A stretch of DNA of 64,000 nucleotides from Cupriavidus agavae (GTDB lineage: Bacteria > Pseudomonadota > Gammaproteobacteria > Burkholderiales > Burkholderiaceae). Made by a program: the position numbers and the translations under genes. The stretch lies in contig NZ_SGXM01000005.1 in NCBI RefSeq assembly GCF_004217045.1, forward strand, positions 124,001 to 188,000, read 5' to 3'. Below the pieces are notes generated by a model. It saw nothing but the letters and a program-made list of their open reading frames with translations. It did not search any database and was not told the DNA's origin. Positions 1 through 8,506 of the stretch are shown here, piece by piece (the stretch's first letter is position 1; every line of letters starts with the position of its first letter).

Positions 1-44
1 TGGTCATGACCTATACGGCCCGCCGCCTGCTGGCCGGACGCTAG
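1..44 (+). CDS. 3' end of an upstream gene (partial)
   Basis: An open frame enters from the left edge and ends at the TAG at 42-44. The visible C-terminus reads VMTYTARRLLAGR. It is too short to assign to a family. A good Shine-Dalgarno site for the next gene starts only 27 bases later, so the two may be co-transcribed. Confidence 0.4.
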   Translation, partial: VMTYTARRLLAGR

Positions 45-83
45 CGCCACCACCCGCCATCGTTTCACCCGGAGGAGACAACC

Positions 84-1109
84 ATGCCAATACAGAGCAG
101 GAATGCCAGGCATCACCAACGTTCCCGCGCCGCCGCGCGCCGCCGATGGCTGCAGGCGCTGGCGGCGTGCGGCCTTGCCGTCGCCGCGCTGCCGGGCGCG
201 GCGCTGGCCGCGGAGTATCCGGACCGGCCGATCCGGCTCGTCGTGCCGTTCCCGCCGGGCGGCCCCACCGACCTGGTGTCGCGCGTGATTGCCAGGCGCA
301 TGTCCGAAGACCTGGGCCAGACCGTGCTCGTGGACAACCGTCCCGGCGCCAACGGCAATATCGGCAACGAGATCGTCGCCAAGGCCGCGCCGGACGGCTA
401 CACGGTGCTCTACAACACTTCGTCGATCGCGCTGAGCCCGGCGCTGTACCGCAAGCTGCCCTATGACGTGAAGCGCGACCTGCTGCCCGTGGCGCTCACG
501 GCCAACGTGCCGCTGGTGCTCGAAGTCAACGCCCAGGTGCCGGCGAACACGGTGCCCGAGTTCGTCGCGTGGCTCAAGGCCAACCCGGGCAAGATGACCT
601 ACGGCTCGGCCGGCAACGGTAACGTGACCCACCTGACCGCCTTCCTGTTCCTGCAGGCCAAGGGCCTCGATGCCGCGCACGCGCCATACAAGGGCAGTGC
701 CCCGGCGCTGACCGACCTTGCCAGCGGGCAGGTGCAGTTCATGACCGACACGATCAACTCATCCCTGCCGTTCATCCGCGACAAGCGCATGAAGGCGCTG
801 GCCGTGACCAGCAGCACGCGCAGCGCCCAGTTGCCCGATGTGCCGACGCTGGCCGAGTCCGGACTGCCGGGGTTCGAGGCAGGCGCGTGGCAGGGCATGA
901 TGGTGCCCGCGAAGACGCCGCCCGACATCGTGCGCCGGCTGAACGGTGCGGCGGTCAAGGCGCTGGCCGCGCCGGAGGTGCGCGCGAGCCTGGCCGCGCA
1001 GGGCGCCGAGCCGCGCGGATCCTCGCCGGAGGCTTACGGCACGTTTCTTTCCCACGAGATCGAGCGGTGGCGCAAGGTGGTCAAGGACACCGGCGTCACG
1101 CTGGACTGA
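84..1109 (+). CDS. Bug-family tripartite tricarboxylate transporter substrate-binding protein
   Basis: This is a periplasmic solute receptor of the Bug (TctC) family, which binds small carboxylates and is abundant in Burkholderiales. The 341-residue product has an Arg-rich N-region and a hydrophobic core, with likely signal-peptidase cleavage after ALA near residue 42. The mature protein opens with the family hallmark YPDRPIRLVVPFPPGG (about residues 45-60), then PTDLVSRVIA and VDNRPGANGNIG. The start at 84 is supported by GGAGGAG at 71-77. The ligand cannot be told from sequence, but the two acyl-CoA dehydrogenases downstream suggest that an organic acid activated to a CoA ester is collected by this locus. 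No TctA/TctB membrane genes lie in the window, as is usual for orphan Bug receptors. Confidence 0.93.
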   Translation: MPIQSRNARHHQRSRAAARRRWLQALAACGLAVAALPGAALAAEYPDRPIRLVVPFPPGGPTDLVSRVIARRMSEDLGQTVLVDNRPGANGNIGNEIVAKAAPDGYTVLYNTSSIALSPALYRKLPYDVKRDLLPVALTANVPLVLEVNAQVPANTVPEFVAWLKANPGKMTYGSAGNGNVTHLTAFLFLQAKGLDAAHAPYKGSAPALTDLASGQVQFMTDTINSSLPFIRDKRMKALAVTSSTRSAQLPDVPTLAESGLPGFEAGAWQGMMVPAKTPPDIVRRLNGAAVKALAAPEVRASLAAQGAEPRGSSPEAYGTFLSHEIERWRKVVKDTGVTLD

Positions 1110-1141
1110 CCGCGCGCCGCGCCTGAAGAAGGAGTCCGAGA

Positions 1142-2299
1142 TTGCGATCCCTGTTCGGTACGTTTGCCCTGACCGCGTTGCCGCCGCAGGCGGCGGCGTT
1201 TCGCGCCGAGGTCAAGGTGTTTCTGCGTGAGCACCTGCCTGCCCTGCCGCCGGATCGCCGTGCGCGCTCGTGGATGGGTTTCGACGCGGATTTCAGCCGG
1301 GCGCTGGCGCGGCGCGGCTGGGTCGGCATCACGCTGCCGGCGCAGTACGGCGGTGCGGGCCTCGACGCATTCTCGCGCTTCGTGCTCGTGGAGGAGCTGC
1401 TGGCCTGCGGCGCGCCGGTCAGCGCGCACTGGATTGCAGACCGGCAGAGCGGCCCGCTGATCCTGCGCTACGGCACCGACGCGCAGCGCGCGTTCTACCT
1501 GCCGCGCATCTGCCGGGGCGAGGCGTTCTTCTGCATCGGCATGAGCGAGCCGAACGCGGGCTCCGACCTTGCCAGCGTCACCACACGCGCCACGCCGTGC
1601 GATGGTGGCTGGCGGCTCAACGGGCGCAAGATCTGGACGACCAATGCCGACCGCTGCCAGTTCATGCTGGCGCTGGTGCGTACCTCGGGGCAGCCCGGAG
1701 ACCGCCAGAAGGGGTTGTCGCAGGTCATCGTCGACCTGTCCGCGCCGGGCGTGACGGTGCGGCCGATCCACGACCTGGCCGGCGACGCGCATTTCTCGGA
1801 AGTGGCGTTCGAGGACGTGCTGCTGCCCGCCGACGCGCTGGTGGGGCAGGAGGGCGCCGGCTGGGAGCAGGTCAATGCGGAACTGGCCTTCGAACGCAGC
1901 GGCCCCGAGCGGCTCTATTCGAGCGTGGTGCTGCTCGATGCGTGGATGGCGGCGCTGCGGACGCTGCCGGCCCTGCGGCGCGATCCGGACACGATCGGCA
2001 AGCTGGTCGGCCGGCTGGCCGTGCTGCGTGCGATGTCGCTGGCGGTAACGGCCCGGCTGGCGGCGGGCGAGAGCCCGCTGATCGAGGCGGCGGTGGTCAA
2101 GGATCTCGGCACCGAACTCGAACAGGCCGTGGGCACGCTGGCCGAGGCGGCGCTCGGCGACGATCCGGCGCTGGCTGCCGACGCCGATCTGTACCGCACC
2201 TGTGCCTATGTCAGCCAGATCGCGCCGACCTATTCGCTGCGTGGCGGCACGCGCGAAATCCTGCGCGGCATGATCGCGCGCGGGCTGGGCCTGCGCTGA
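1142..2299 (+). CDS. acyl-CoA dehydrogenase, large-type subunit
   Basis: This FAD-dependent acyl-CoA dehydrogenase (385 residues, a full-length member) would oxidise a CoA ester at the alpha-beta bond. Visible family features are the mid-domain FAD-binding stretch around MSEPNAGSDLASV, the NGRKIWTTN strand near residue 160, and the C-terminal RGGTREILRGMIARGLGL that closes most members. The start is a TTG, preceded by AAGAAGGAG (1126-1134) at 7 bases. It begins 32 bases after the Bug gene and is followed 14 bases later by a second, shorter dehydrogenase. Such pairs often form heterotetramers, as in sterol side-chain and branched acyl-CoA degradation. The substrate is unknown. Confidence 0.92.
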   Translation: MRSLFGTFALTALPPQAAAFRAEVKVFLREHLPALPPDRRARSWMGFDADFSRALARRGWVGITLPAQYGGAGLDAFSRFVLVEELLACGAPVSAHWIADRQSGPLILRYGTDAQRAFYLPRICRGEAFFCIGMSEPNAGSDLASVTTRATPCDGGWRLNGRKIWTTNADRCQFMLALVRTSGQPGDRQKGLSQVIVDLSAPGVTVRPIHDLAGDAHFSEVAFEDVLLPADALVGQEGAGWEQVNAELAFERSGPERLYSSVVLLDAWMAALRTLPALRRDPDTIGKLVGRLAVLRAMSLAVTARLAAGESPLIEAAVVKDLGTELEQAVGTLAEAALGDDPALAADADLYRTCAYVSQIAPTYSLRGGTREILRGMIARGLGLR

Positions 2300-2313
2300 C
2301 CGGGAGAATCAAC

Positions 2314-3279
2314 ATGGAAAACGTCTACTCGGACGCGCTGGAAGCGGTGCTGCGCGATCTGTGCACGCCGGCCGATGTACGGGCCATCGAGGCGGGCGCA
2401 TCGCCGGCGCCGCTGTGGGACGCGCTGCAGCAGAGCGGCTTCGCCGACAGCCTGCTGCCCGATGCCGGGCTCGCGCTGGCCGACGCGCTGCCGATGCTGG
2501 TGACGATGGGGCAGTACGCCTTGCCCGTGCCGCTGGCGCAGACGATGTTCGCGCGCGCGGTGCTGCAGGCGGCCGGCGTTCCGCTGCCGGACGGCCCGAT
2601 CGCCCTGGCCTCGCGCGAAGGTGCCGCGCGCGCCCATGTGGCCGATGGCGCCACGGCCGCGTGGTTCCTCGTGCAGCAGGACGGGGCCGCATCGCTGGTG
2701 GCCCGCGACGCGGCGGCGGTACAGGCCACTGGCGTGCACGGCGACCTGACGGTCAGCATCGGCGAATGCGGGGGCCAGGCGTTTGCGCTGGCACCCGGCA
2801 CGCTGCGCACGATGGGTGCCGCGTTGCACAGCGCGCTGCTGGCTGGCGCGATGGCCCGCACGTTCGACCTTACGCTGCAGTACGCCAACGACCGCGCGCA
2901 GTTCGGGCGCAATATCGGCAAGTTCCAGGCGATCCAGCACCAGATCAGTGTGATGGCCGAGCAGGTGGCGGCGGTGCGGATGGCCGCGCAGATTGCCTGC
3001 GCGGCGGATGGCTGGCAGCCGGAGCGCATGCGCGCTGCCATCGGCAAGTGCAATGCCAGCGAGGCCGTGGCAGCGGTCAGCGCCATCGCCCATGCCGTGC
3101 ATGGGGCGCTCGGCATCACCGCCGAGTACGACCTGCAACTGTTCACGCGGCGGCTCCATGCCTGGCGGCTGGCCGATGGGTCAGAGCGCTACTGGGCGCG
3201 CGAGATCGGGGCGGCGGTTTGCGACGCGCAGGGCGGCACCGTCGACCAGATCCGGCAGTGGGCCGGCGAGGCGGCCTAG
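2314..3279 (+). CDS. acyl-CoA dehydrogenase, small partner subunit
   Basis: This second acyl-CoA dehydrogenase homologue has 321 residues against about 370-390 for the usual family. The conserved C-terminal four-helix part is clear: NDRAQFGRNIGKFQAIQHQ (roughly residues 190-208), then an ending with RLHAWRLADG. The N-terminal domain is short and divergent. Reduced partners of this kind pair with a full subunit in alpha2beta2 dehydrogenases, which is what its position directly behind the 1142 gene suggests. The start ATG at 2314 follows GGGAGAA. The last four bases overlap the end of the convergent LprI-like gene. Heteromer formation is inferred, not shown. Confidence 0.88.
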   Translation: MENVYSDALEAVLRDLCTPADVRAIEAGASPAPLWDALQQSGFADSLLPDAGLALADALPMLVTMGQYALPVPLAQTMFARAVLQAAGVPLPDGPIALASREGAARAHVADGATAAWFLVQQDGAASLVARDAAAVQATGVHGDLTVSIGECGGQAFALAPGTLRTMGAALHSALLAGAMARTFDLTLQYANDRAQFGRNIGKFQAIQHQISVMAEQVAAVRMAAQIACAADGWQPERMRAAIGKCNASEAVAAVSAIAHAVHGALGITAEYDLQLFTRRLHAWRLADGSERYWAREIGAAVCDAQGGTVDQIRQWAGEAA

Positions 3280-3926
3280 CTCTGCTGCAGGTCCACGCGG
3301 CAACTGGTTTCGGGCTTGCCCGGCACCACCAGTTGCGCGTCGGGCCCCTTGTCCCAGAACAGGGCGTCGCCATCCTTGAGCGACGCGGCGTAGCGCGCGC
3401 CCGAGGCGGCCGGGGTCTGCGGCAGCACCAGTTGCTGGTCGAGCCAGCGCAGGTAGGCGTAGCCCGGATCGGTCTGCACGAAGGTGCCGGCGATGACGGC
3501 GTCCACCCCGGCACAGCGGATGTTGAACGGGCCCCGGCTGATGCCCTTGTCGTCCTGCCGGCGCGCGCCCGCGTAGCCGTGGCGTAGCGCGAAGATCCGT
3601 TCCAGGTAGGTCGAGACCGTGCAGTCGCGCGCATCGTCGGCCTTCGCGCAGTCGTTGCGGCCCCTGATCCAGCCGCGCTGTCCGGCAATCAACTGTTTCT
3701 TCTGTGCCTTGGGCAGCGAGCGCGCATCGAGCGCCAGCCCGTAGAGCCGGGTGGTCTCGCGATCGAGCCGGGCCAGCGTGGTGTCCTTGCAAACCATCTG
3801 CTCGATCTCCGCCTCGGCCTTGCGGCAGTCGAAACTCGGGGTGGCGGTATTGGCCGGGGCGGCCTGCGGCGAGGGAGCCAGCCCGAACAACGCGGCGGCA
3901 AGCGAGACGGCGGACAACCGTGGCAT
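3276..3926 (-). CDS. secreted LprI-like (DUF1311) protein
   Basis: The 216-residue product has a signal peptide (MPRLSAVSLAAALFGLAPSPQAAPA) and then an LprI-type N-terminal domain at about residues 31-105. The domain shows the typical Cys-rich pattern FDCRKAEAEIEQMVC and a run ending GQRGWIRGRNDC. In Mycobacterium LprI inhibits lysozyme, but in proteobacteria this domain is widespread and its role is mostly unknown. The C-terminal half (from about residue 130) has two further cysteines and no family I recognise. It stands alone, ends inside the convergent acyl-CoA dehydrogenase gene, and is separated by 16 bases from the cupin gene upstream. Confidence 0.8.
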   Translation of the reverse strand: MPRLSAVSLAAALFGLAPSPQAAPANTATPSFDCRKAEAEIEQMVCKDTTLARLDRETTRLYGLALDARSLPKAQKKQLIAGQRGWIRGRNDCAKADDARDCTVSTYLERIFALRHGYAGARRQDDKGISRGPFNIRCAGVDAVIAGTFVQTDPGYAYLRWLDQQLVLPQTPAASGARYAASLKDGDALFWDKGPDAQLVVPGKPETSCRVDLQQS

Positions 3927-3942
3927 GGCAGTCTCCAGCGGG

Positions 3943-4332
3943 CTACCCCGCGTTGCGATCGATCACGACAAAATGCTTGCGCACCGGCTCGATGACCTCG
4001 AACACACCTTCGAAACCGGCCGGTATGACGCAGGCATCACCTGGGCCGAACTCGCGTGCTTCACCGGCGTGGCTGGTGATGCGCAGCCGCCCGCTGATCA
4101 CGTGGAAGAACTCTTCCTTCCCCGCCGGAAACGCGATGCGCCACGCCCCCGGTTCGCAGGCCCAGAAGCCGCAATCGAAGTCGCCCTGCGGCGCGCTGTA
4201 GTGCGTCCACGTGGTGCGGTCCGGGTTGCCCTGCACCAGGCGGTCCGGGCGCGGGTTGTCATGCACGGGCGCCGGGTCGGCACGGAAGTCGGAAAGAAAC
4301 GGGGCGGAGGCGGCAGGCGCAGAAGCAGACAC
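3943..4332 (-). CDS. cupin-domain protein (Cupin_3 / DUF861 type)
   Basis: This is a small single-domain cupin of 129 residues if it starts at the GTG at 4332. The open frame extends further upstream, but that extension is not cupin-like. The beta-barrel signature is clear: FDCGFWACEPGAWRI, then EEFFHVISGRLRI and FGPGDACVIPAGFEGVFEV. This matches the (S)-ureidoglycine aminohydrolase-like cupin group. The metal-binding His/Glu set is only partly present, so catalysis is uncertain and a binding role is possible. It is divergent from the siderophore receptor gene and sits just upstream of the LprI-like gene. Confidence 0.75.
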   Translation of the reverse strand: MSASAPAASAPFLSDFRADPAPVHDNPRPDRLVQGNPDRTTWTHYSAPQGDFDCGFWACEPGAWRIAFPAGKEEFFHVISGRLRITSHAGEAREFGPGDACVIPAGFEGVFEVIEPVRKHFVVIDRNAG

Positions 4333-4758
4333 GGTTGATATCGAAAAGTCACTATATAGATCAGCAGTGTAGCGGCCCGCGCTGGTTCCGCCTCCATCAA
4401 ATGGTGCATCCCGTGCATCGGATATCCCCATGGATTGGAGGACATTTCCGGTCACTGTTGCGGCCCGCACACGGTTTGTTACCGCGCATTACAAAACCAT
4501 TACAAACAGGAAGCGCGCTTATCAAATCCGATTGCCGGGAGTTACCGAGTAAACCCTCTATAAGTGCTTTTTCTTGCCCGTGGCCCGGCATCAAATACAT
4601 CTCTGCATCCAATGCGGATAGGAATGATTCGTATTTGTATTTTATTGACGCATCCCTACAATCGCGGCCCGAGGAAATCAGCGTTCAGCGTCCTCCAATG
4701 TCTGCATGACGAAATATGCCGACAACAACACAAAGCAATCCACGGGGAAGAAAGAGAA
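4333..4758 (+). other. intergenic region between the cupin and siderophore receptor genes
   Basis: About 425 bases lie between divergent genes. The stretch is clearly more A+T-rich than its surroundings, as expected for two outward promoters. Open frames crossing it are extensions without family similarity. Apart from the Fur-like site listed separately, no hairpin or RNA gene was recognised. Confidence 0.6.
4617..4635 (+). promoter_or_regulatory. possible Fur box upstream of the siderophore receptor
   Basis: GATAGGAATGATTCGTATT matches the classical 19-bp Fur consensus at about 11 of 19 positions and lies about 125 bases upstream of the receptor start. Receptors of this class are normally iron-repressed. 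The match is weak and was made by eye. Confidence 0.25.
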
Positions 4759-7029
4759 ATGAGCAAGTATTCGGAGGTGTTCCGGCCCAACGTGCTGGTG
4801 ACGGCGCTCGCCGGTCCGATGGCCGCGATGGCGATGCAGGGCGCCGCAGCCCAGGAAGCCACGCCGGCCACCACGGTGGCCGCCGCAGCCAGTCCGGTCC
4901 AGCAACTGCAGGGCGTGACCGTCAAGGCCGCGCGCGAGGACGGCTACAAGGTCGACCGGGCCGAATCTCCGAAATTCACCGCGCCGCTGCTCGACACGCC
5001 GAAATCCGTGACGGTGGTGCCGGCCGAAGTGATCCAGCAATCGGGCTCGAACTCGCTGCAGGACGCGCTGCGTACCACGCCGGGCATCACGTTCGGCGCC
5101 GGTGAGGGCGGCAACCCGATCGGCGACCGCCCGTTCATCCGTGGCTTCGACTCGGGCAGCAGCATCTTCGTGGATGGCGTGCGCGATGCCGGCTCGCAGA
5201 CGCGCGACACCTTCAACATCGAGAACATCGAGATCATCAAGGGGCCCAGCTCGGCCTACGGCGGCAAGGGCTCGGTCGGCGGCCTGATCAACATCGTCAC
5301 CAAGCTGCCGACTAAGGAAAACTTCGTGCAGGGTTCGGTCGGCGTGGGCACCGACGCCTACAAGCGCGCCACGCTCGACGGCAACTACGTGCTCAACGAC
5401 AACACCGGCCTGCGCCTGAACGCGATGGCCCAGGACGCCAACACGCCGGGCCGTGAAGCCGTGGGCGGCCACTCGTGGGGCTTCGCGCCGTCGGTCACGT
5501 TCGGCCTGAACAGCCCCACCAAGGTCACGCTGTCGTACTACCATCTGCAGGGCCAGAACATGCCGGACTACAGCATCCCGTATGCGCGCCCGGCTGCCCA
5601 GTCGTCGAAGGCCAACCCGGCCGGTCCCGCCAACGTGGACCGCCACAACTTCTACGGCCTGGTCAACCGCGACTTCCAGCACACGCAGACCGATATCGGC
5701 ACCGCCATCGTCGAGCACGCCTTCAGCGACAAGCTGACGTTGCGCAACACCACGCGCTGGGGCCGCAGCTCGAACGACTACATCGTCACCAACCCTGACG
5801 ACAGCCGTGGCAACGTGGCGCGCGGGCTGGTGTACCGCAGCAGCAAGAACCGCGATTCGGCCACCGACTCGCTGATCAACCAGACCGACTTCATCGCCAG
5901 GTTCGACACGGGCCGCCTCAAGCACTCGGTACTGTTCGGCTTCGAGTTCAGCCGCGACGATACCGACAACACCCCGTACAACGTGGTGCCGGGCGGCGGC
6001 GCGGGCAATACCTGCAACGCCTCGCTGCTGGCCAGCGGCGATTGCACCAGCCTCTACAACCCGAACCCGGGCGACATCTGGACCGGCCGCGTCGGCAAGA
6101 TGGGCTATACGCAGAAGACCAAGACCGACACGCGCTCGGTGTACCTGTTCGATACGGTCGAGATCACGAAGCAGTGGCTGGTCAACGGCGGCATTCGCTA
6201 CGACAACTACCGCACCAGCTCCTTCACGCCGGCCTACACGAACCCGAACACCGGTGCGTCGGTGGCGGCCGTGAACCTGGCCAACAACGCCAACTTCTTC
6301 AACTATCAGGCCGGCATCGTCTACAAGCCGGTGGACTTCGGCAGCATCTACGTGTCGTACGGCACGGCGTCCACGCCGCCGGGCACGTCGAACGGCGATG
6401 GCTCGGACAACCTCTCGGCGCAGATCCAGAACCTCGACGCCGAGCGCAGCAAGGCGTGGGAACTGGGCACCAAGTGGGACCTGCTGGGCCGCCGCCTGTC
6501 GGTGACCGGCGCGATCTTCCAGATCGAGAAGGACAACGCCCGCGTGGCGGTGGACGCCAACACGACGCAGAACGTCGGCAAGCAGCAGGTGCGCGGCTTC
6601 GAACTGGGCTTTGCCGGCGGCATTACCGACAAGTGGAACGTGTTCGGCGGCTACACCTACCTCGACAGCGAGCTGAAGGACAACGGCCCGGTGGCCACCA
6701 ACGCGGTGAACAACGGCAACCAGTTCCCGAACACGCCGAAGAACAGCTTCAGCCTGTGGTCGACCTACCAGGTGCTGCCGGCGCTGACCGTGGGCGGTGG
6801 TGCGTACTACGTGAGCCAGGTCTACGGCAACGCGGCCAACTCGCTGTACGTGCCCTCGTACTGGCGCTTCGATGCCATGGCGGCCTACCGCGTCAACAAG
6901 AACCTGACGCTGCAGCTGAACGTCCAGAACCTGCTGAACAAGACGTACTACACCAAGGCGTTCGCGGCGCACTACGCGGCGCTCGGCGCGGGCCGCTTTG
7001 GTATGCTGACCGCCAACTTCCGCTTCTGA
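4759..7029 (+). CDS. TonB-dependent catecholate siderophore receptor (Fiu/PiuA type)
   Basis: This outer-membrane ferric-siderophore receptor has 756 residues. An N-terminal export signal is followed by the plug domain, with LDTPKSVTVVPAEVIQQ, DALRTTPGITFGAGEGG, the RPFIRGFDSG motif and IEIIKGPSSAYGGKGSVGG (about residues 75-175). A beta-barrel follows and ends in the outer-membrane terminal Phe (TANFRF). The start ATG at 4759 follows a purine-rich GGGAAGAAAGAG, and the frame extends further upstream without a signal peptide. The gene is followed by a PiuC-type dioxygenase, reproducing the fiu-ybiX / piuA-piuC pair, which supports a catecholate siderophore ligand. The exact ligand remains open. 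Confidence 0.9.
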   Translation: MSKYSEVFRPNVLVTALAGPMAAMAMQGAAAQEATPATTVAAAASPVQQLQGVTVKAAREDGYKVDRAESPKFTAPLLDTPKSVTVVPAEVIQQSGSNSLQDALRTTPGITFGAGEGGNPIGDRPFIRGFDSGSSIFVDGVRDAGSQTRDTFNIENIEIIKGPSSAYGGKGSVGGLINIVTKLPTKENFVQGSVGVGTDAYKRATLDGNYVLNDNTGLRLNAMAQDANTPGREAVGGHSWGFAPSVTFGLNSPTKVTLSYYHLQGQNMPDYSIPYARPAAQSSKANPAGPANVDRHNFYGLVNRDFQHTQTDIGTAIVEHAFSDKLTLRNTTRWGRSSNDYIVTNPDDSRGNVARGLVYRSSKNRDSATDSLINQTDFIARFDTGRLKHSVLFGFEFSRDDTDNTPYNVVPGGGAGNTCNASLLASGDCTSLYNPNPGDIWTGRVGKMGYTQKTKTDTRSVYLFDTVEITKQWLVNGGIRYDNYRTSSFTPAYTNPNTGASVAAVNLANNANFFNYQAGIVYKPVDFGSIYVSYGTASTPPGTSNGDGSDNLSAQIQNLDAERSKAWELGTKWDLLGRRLSVTGAIFQIEKDNARVAVDANTTQNVGKQQVRGFELGFAGGITDKWNVFGGYTYLDSELKDNGPVATNAVNNGNQFPNTPKNSFSLWSTYQVLPALTVGGGAYYVSQVYGNAANSLYVPSYWRFDAMAAYRVNKNLTLQLNVQNLLNKTYYTKAFAAHYAALGAGRFGMLTANFRF

Positions 7030-7074
7030 GCCGGAACACCCCGGGGGCGACCCCGGGGTCCGGTGCCCCCCATC

Positions 7075-7758
7075 ATGATGCTGCATATTCCGGACGTGCT
7101 GTCCAAAGCCCAGGTTGCCGACTGCCGCGCGCTGATGGACGCCGCCGAGTGGTCAGACGGCAACCAGACCTCGGGCTACCAGTCCGCGCTGGCCAAGCGC
7201 AACCTGCAACTGCCCGAGGGCTCGCCCGTGGCGCGCCAGGTCGGCAACCTGATCCAGGACGCGCTGGCCAACAGCGCGCTGTTCTTCTCGGCCGCGCTGC
7301 CGCTCAAGGTCTTCCCGCCGCTGTTCAACCGGTACGAGGGCGGCCAGACCTTCGGCCACCACGTCGACAACGCCATCCGTTACCTCGGCGGCACCGATTT
7401 CCGCATCCGCAGCGACCTTTCCGCCACCCTGTTCCTGACCGGGCCGGAAGACTACGACGGCGGTGAACTGGTCATCGAGGACACCTACGGCCAGCAGCGC
7501 GTGAAGCTGCCGGCCGGGCACATGGTGCTGTATCCGGCCACCAGCGTGCACCACGTGACCCCGGTCACGCGCGGCGCGCGGGTATCGTCATTCTTCTGGA
7601 TTCAGAGCATGGTGCGCGACGACGGCCAGCGCGCGCTGCTGTTCGAGCTCGACAACCGCCTGCGGCAAGTGGCCGGTTCCCTCGGCCAGGACAACGAGGC
7701 CGTGATCGGGCTGACCGGCGTGTATCACAACCTGCTACGGCGCTGGGCGGATGCGTAG
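7075..7758 (+). CDS. piuC: PKHD-type Fe(II)/2-oxoglutarate dioxygenase
   Basis: This Fe(II)/2-oxoglutarate-dependent hydroxylase of the PiuC/YbiX family has 227 residues. The double-stranded beta-helix iron site is visible as [10 protein letters not shown] (His-x-Asp, about residues 97-106) with the distal His in [10 protein letters not shown] near 160. An Arg for 2-oxoglutarate follows about ten residues later. The start at 7075 gives the usual [10 protein letters not shown]-terminus; an in-frame GTG at 7063 is less likely. It sits 45 bases behind the siderophore receptor, and a C/G-rich hairpin (7038-7059) lies in the gap. The pairing with this receptor class is well known, but the enzyme's substrate in iron uptake is not firmly established. 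Confidence 0.92.
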   Translation: MMLHIPDVLSKAQVADCRALMDAAEWSDGNQTSGYQSALAKRNLQLPEGSPVARQVGNLIQDALANSALFFSAALPLKVFPPLFNRYEGGQTFGHHVDNAIRYLGGTDFRIRSDLSATLFLTGPEDYDGGELVIEDTYGQQRVKLPAGHMVLYPATSVHHVTPVTRGARVSSFFWIQSMVRDDGQRALLFELDNRLRQVAGSLGQDNEAVIGLTGVYHNLLRRWADA

Positions 7759-7904
7759 GGAGGGTGCGGTCATGACCGCTGGTGCGAGCCGGCGTACCAG
7801 CGACTTGCAAAGTTGATGCAGGCGCGGCGGGCTCTGCGGACCGGTAAACGGATTCAGCGTCCAGACACCGGTATGGGAAAAAGCAGGAACATGGACGTCT
7901 CCCC

Positions 7905-8093
7905 TCACTGGATTCGGGCGAAGTCGCTGCCGTCGTCGGATTCGTCCTTCGGAATCGACGCAAGGAACGCTGCGAACGAGGTTTTCCGTGGATGGCCCGG
8001 TGCGGTGGCGTCTTTCCCGCCATCGGATGGGTCTGCCATACCGGACGTCATGTCCTGGCTTTTGCCGGAAGGCGGGTTGTCGTGCTTGCGCAT
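7905..8093 (-). CDS. small hydrophilic protein, antitoxin-like tail
   Basis: This 62-residue acidic/polar protein has a strong Shine-Dalgarno sequence (GAAGGAG, 7 bases before the ATG). Its N-terminal 35 residues are Gly/Ser/Asp-rich and look disordered. The C-terminal SFAAFLASIPKDESDDGSDF resembles the acidic tail of VapB-type antitoxins. No PIN-domain toxin frame follows on the minus strand, so if it is an antitoxin it is an orphan. The longer open frame that starts at 8393 has no ribosome site. Coding is likely; the function is unknown. Confidence 0.55.
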   Translation of the reverse strand: MRKHDNPPSGKSQDMTSGMADPSDGGKDATAPGHPRKTSFAAFLASIPKDESDDGSDFARIQ

Positions 8094-8506
8094 GGTTGGC
8101 TCCTTCAAACGAATGAACAGGGCGCCATCGTGCATCACTTGAGGCCGGAAAAACGTGTCCGAATGTGACGGGTGAAGCGTGTTTGATCCGCCGCAAGAGG
8201 GTGCGTTTTTGCGACGTTGTCTCAAAGACAAACGGCCCAAAAAGAAATACCCCGACGCGCGGGATCGTCGGGGCAGTAAGAGTTGCCAAGTCGTTTCGGG
8301 TCGTGTCGAATGACCCTGCGGCAAGTGTGACGTTGCCAGCGCCGGGCGCCAATAACTCACATGAGGTATTGGCGTCTGTTCGGCAGCGCGCATAGCGCGT
8401 ACTCACTCCTGCATCGATTCCGAACAAGAGAACCGGGTTCCGACCGGCGTAGCCCGTCCTTCGGCAAACACGGGGTTCGCGGGGAATCGCAACGCGGGAC
8501 GGCGGC
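8094..8506 (-). other. intergenic region with trehalase terminator
   Basis: About 410 bases lie between the trehalase stop and the start of the 62-residue protein. They hold the terminator listed at 8239-8273 and an A+T-rich stretch that probably carries the small gene's promoter. No further gene was recognised. Confidence 0.6.
8239..8273 (-). terminator. Rho-independent terminator behind trehalase
   Basis: On the minus strand a 7-bp stem, CCCCGAC/GTCGGGG (8267-8273 with 8250-8256), is followed by TATTTCTTTTT. It lies about 230 bases past the trehalase stop. Confidence 0.65.

Noticed and set aside
4678..7086. 802-codon minus-strand frame under the siderophore receptor
   Set aside because: Val/Arg/His-rich shadow without domains.
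7766..7779. 14-bp palindrome GCGGTCATGACCGC behind piuC
   Set aside because: No U-run or nearby promoter; short G+C-rich palindromes are expected by chance here.
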